From Synanceia verrucosa (lineage: Eukaryota > Chordata > Actinopteri > Perciformes > Synanceiidae), in assembly GCA_029721515.1 (NCBI GenBank), contig CM056559.1, forward strand, positions 8,495,001 through 8,559,000: a stretch of 64,000 bases of DNA. The letters run 5' to 3'. How positions within the stretch are numbered: the stretch's first letter is position 1; every line of letters starts with the position of its first letter. The position numbers and the translations under genes are program-made. The notes beneath the pieces were generated by a model, which saw only the letters and a list, made by a program, of their open reading frames with translations, was not told where the DNA came from and made no database searches. Below are positions 61,332-64,000 of the stretch, piece by piece.

Positions 61332-62410
61332 CAGTCGACATTGGAATGCTTACAATTATTCCAGAATTCTTTGGAGGGACTCAGACATGATAGAAAGAAG
61401 TGCAAAAAAAGGACTCACTGAACTGTTGATGGTACGTTGTTCTCTCAAAGTAACATTACTGCATCATATTGGCATGGAAAACCCTAAAAGATTCAATAAA
61501 ATAAATATTCTCTCAGCCTTTTCTTAGTAGTGTTGAGAAAATTGAACTGAAATGTTTCCGCAGGCCTTAGAGTATAGTTTGCTTTCATGTTCTACAGTAA
61601 GCTATGAAATAAGCCTTGAAAAGTATACAAATATTACCAAACTGTAGCTGCACTCACAGGTAGAAAAGCCCTGAAAACAACAACATTTATACTTAACAAG
61701 ACATGTGTTCCAGTCACAGACAGGCAGGAATGGATTCATAATTCAAGTTACATAAAACAAACATCGTTAAAGACTGCCTGCAACTCAGTTTTGTTTTACA
61801 GGTTCAGAGTTCAGAAACATACAAAAACAGACCTTAAAAAAACAGATCACAGAAATGGTTGTTAAAAAAATATATATTTACAAGTCGTGTAAAAACATAT
61901 GAGACACTAAATAGCTCAGTACTTCAGTCCATAATCTTTCGGACAGTCACATGTATGCGCATGTGATGGAATGTGTAATTGTTTAATAAAAAGCTCCATA
62001 AACATAACATTTAAAAAGTGAAAAAATATACACAGGGTTTCCCATTTTTTTGCAGTTGAAACACTGCATTTAGATATGCTACTAGCTACATAGTTAGCTA
62101 CTGTATACTTCAATGACCCCTCAAAGGATCATTTCTGGTAATGCTAAGCAATAAATTCTGGCTGCACAAGTGACACTTCTGTATTCATTACAGAATCAAA
62201 TTACTTTCAACAAAATTGTGGAAAATGCCCATCCACATTTTACACAGTGGCACAAATAAACATCAGTTTCATGTCCCCAAAATATCAAAAGGAGAAAAAC
62301 TAACTGGGAGAAGAGATGCTGATGATCCTTCTTCTGCATTTTTGTATTCCTGAGGATTTCTCCCTGATGATGGGGCATCAGATATCCAACAGTCCGTTAA
62401 AGTCTCTCTT
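61326..62410 (-). other. 3' UTR of the death-domain gene
   Basis: On the minus strand, this is sequence from the TGA at 62,411-62,413 down to an AATAAA at 61,331-61,326. The UTR has no other gene content that I can see. The true end could be elsewhere. Confidence 0.45.
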
Positions 62411-62439
62411 TCACTTAGCTGCTTGATTATTCATCATAT
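62411..62439 (-). CDS. Death-domain gene, terminal coding exon
   Basis: Acceptor GTTTTCAG on the minus strand. It joins phase 1 to give DMMNNQAAK and TGA. Confidence 0.75.
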
Positions 62440-64000
62440 CTGAAAACACAAAACAAACATACTTGTGTTTATTAAATCTATTATTAATTTATCAATGTTA
62501 ATTTGATTAAACCAACAACTAATTTAAGTTAAAAAAATATATATTTCAAAGTATAGGTACCTATCGCAACTTTCGTATAATATGGATCACGGGCATTGTA
62601 TTTGTTGTTCTGCTATACATCTATGTCCACCTCAGGATGAAATGCAGTTTTGTTGTTCATCCTGACTTTTAATCAAATAGTTAGGCACTTCATGAACAAA
62701 CAAGCCTCTTGTAAAACTAATGACATTCCCAGCTTCCACCTTAGTTTTACTTTGTGTTGTTGCAAATATTAGCATGGTGAATATGGTAAATCGCCTGCTA
62801 AACATCAGCAGTGTCTAAATTCATCCTCACATCATTATTACATCTATTAGAGGATGTTTCAGTGCATGTCTGCTGCTTATTACCTTGCAGTGTCTGATGG
62901 ACCTCATTTGGCAAGTCATCCAGGTCCTCCACACTTTTCCGCAGGTGGTAAGCTGTGGCCTCTCCTGGCCGCCTTCTGCTCTTCCACTCCACCAGCATCT
63001 TCAGCTTCTGCATGGTCACATCTTTCTCTGCTGCCTGAATGTCATCCAGCTCCCTGGAGTTCAAGTCTAGATAGATGGCCACCTGCTTCCACTCCTTCCC
63101 GAGCCGCTTGGCCACCTGCAGTAGCTGCTTCTCTGACATGTCCTGGCCCTGAGTCATCCCTGTTTTCACTCCATCTGGAAAAAAAAAAATGTGCACAGCA
63201 TACACAGGTACTTTATTTCAGCATAATTTTAAACAAACCAGTGCATCTAGAAATAGTTCCAGGTGTGGACTGGTTTCTGTTGACCGGGCAAAACAAACTG
63301 TCTCAAATCAGTAGTGAGTAAAATGAAATGTCACCTGACTCATCCTGCCATCGAGGCTTTTTATAGGTTATCTCCTCTTCCGAAGGACTACTGCTCCTCT
63401 GTCTGCCTATGAGAGATATATGATGCAATTTGTGACTGTATCTGGCATTAATAAGCAGCTTCCAATGACCAATGACTTCCAATGTCCAATCACAAGTGGA
63501 CAACTCTAAAAATATATGTTTGTGTCCAGCATTAGAATGCAAAAATCCAGAAATCACATTTCCACCCATTATCTTCCTCAAATATATCTGTCATTCAAAG
63601 ACCCATTTCATAAATTCATTTCATTTATCATTTGTTCATTTTTTCCCTCCAAAAGTAGGTGGAGCCCCACATTCAACAAGCATAATACCTAAGGAATAGT
63701 GTTAATCTGAAGAAGCTGAAAGCATGTTGTGATGGAGAAAAAGACACTTACTGTTCGTCCTTTTCCTTGGCTTCCTTTCTGTGTTATCAACACAGTCACC
63801 TAAAATGTGGAGAGGAGAAAAAGATCACACTCATGCTCGCAAAGTCTACAACACAAGATCTAGATCAGTGAACTCTTTCTGGTTCCTGTTACCATTAGCT
63901 GTCCCTATAAACATAGAAAAATGGTGAATAAGCATTGACATTTTTCCTCCTAGTGTTCAGTGTGAGACAAAATGCTCTGGTACCTTCTCTGATGGTGGCG
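62411..64000 (-). CDS. Death-domain protein, 3' part of gene, unidentified
   Basis: Six minus-strand exons join in frame: 63984-64000 (partial), 63893-63904, 63752-63799, 63335-63406, 62884-63174 and 62411-62439. All internal junctions are phase 1. The product has a basic and Ser-rich linker (RKPRKRTNSRQRSSSPSEEE) and then a death-domain-like fold. That fold contains QLLQVAKRLGKEWKQVAIYL, LNSRELDDIQAAEKD, QKLKMLVEWKSRRRPGEATA and YHLRKSVEDLDDLP. The tail ends NNQAAK. The Trp in the second helix and the WK-R--G-AT signature are typical of death domains. These mediate homotypic contacts in apoptosis and NF-kB signalling. The N-terminal part lies beyond the window, so I cannot name the protein. 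It could be a cytosolic adaptor or the tail of a larger receptor. Confidence 0.8.
62884..63174 (-). CDS. Death-domain gene, main domain exon
   Basis: The exon is 291 nt, acceptor TTTTTTCCAG, donor CAAG|GTAATA, phase 1 at both ends. It holds the whole death domain in one symmetric exon, a common arrangement for domains that shuffle as units. Confidence 0.85.
63335..63406 (-). CDS. Death-domain gene, Ser/Lys-rich linker exon
   Basis: The exon is 72 nt, acceptor CTCATAG, donor TCAG|GTGACA, phase 1 at both ends. It encodes RQRSSSPSEEEITYKKPR and the start of the next segment. Confidence 0.7.
63752..63799 (-). CDS. Death-domain gene, basic linker exon
   Basis: The exon is 48 nt, acceptor ATTTTAG, donor AACA|GTAAGT (strong), phase 1 at both ends. 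It encodes DCVDNTERKPRKRTN, with a Lys/Arg cluster that could act as a nuclear-localisation signal. Confidence 0.65.
63893..63904 (-). CDS. Death-domain gene, probable 12-nt microexon
   Basis: Twelve bases between TTTATAG and GTAACA on the minus strand would add Gly-Thr-Ala-Asn and keep phase 1 on both sides. Supported by phase only. Confidence 0.4.
63984..64000 (-). CDS. Death-domain gene, partial exon at window edge
   Basis: Seventeen bases up to the donor GAAG|GTACCA read Ala-Thr-Ile-Arg-Glu plus one base, in phase 1 with the following exons. The exon continues beyond the window. Confidence 0.4.

Noticed and set aside
62854..63321. 155-codon plus-strand open frame
   Set aside because: It lies antisense to the death-domain exon. 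The minus-strand reading has consistent splice phases and a recognisable domain.

Overview
The window looks like nuclear DNA of a teleost fish, probably a percomorph. Genes are split by GT-AG introns. CA, GT and GA microsatellites are abundant. Two remnants resemble non-autonomous DNA elements common in spiny-rayed fish genomes. The gene order schip1 then il12a matches the order at human 3q25.

Layout. (1) Positions 1 to about 38,450, plus strand: schip1, encoding schwannomin-interacting protein 1. Seven coding exons run from 6,027 to 37,584. All splice phases agree, and the exons cover everything but the N-terminal first exon of the long isoform. A 10-codon alternative first exon at 18,328-18,357, inside the 23.6-kb intron, gives a short isoform of 244 residues. 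Further possible first exons lie at 3,307, 4,357, 23,929 and 24,937. The introns hold microsatellites, two terminal-inverted-repeat MITEs, a fold-back element and LINE-tail-like fragments. (2) About 40,160-42,160, plus strand: il12a, the p35 subunit of interleukin-12, with seven coding exons and 207 residues. It has a compact promoter (ISRE-like, NF-kB, TATA) and an AU-rich 3' UTR. (3) 42,578-61,176: an 18.6-kb AT-rich tandem satellite of about 167-bp monomers, roughly 110 copies, with a four-monomer higher-order repeat and internal segmental duplications. (4) 61,320-64,000, minus strand: the 3' part of a death-domain gene that I cannot name, built from small phase-1 exons, including a probable 12-nt microexon.

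The three genes do not form one pathway. schip1 is a cytoskeletal and axonal adaptor, il12a is a secreted cytokine subunit, and the death-domain gene is probably a signalling adaptor or receptor tail. The most unusual structure is the satellite array between il12a and the death-domain gene. The unique sequence on its two sides appears to be related.
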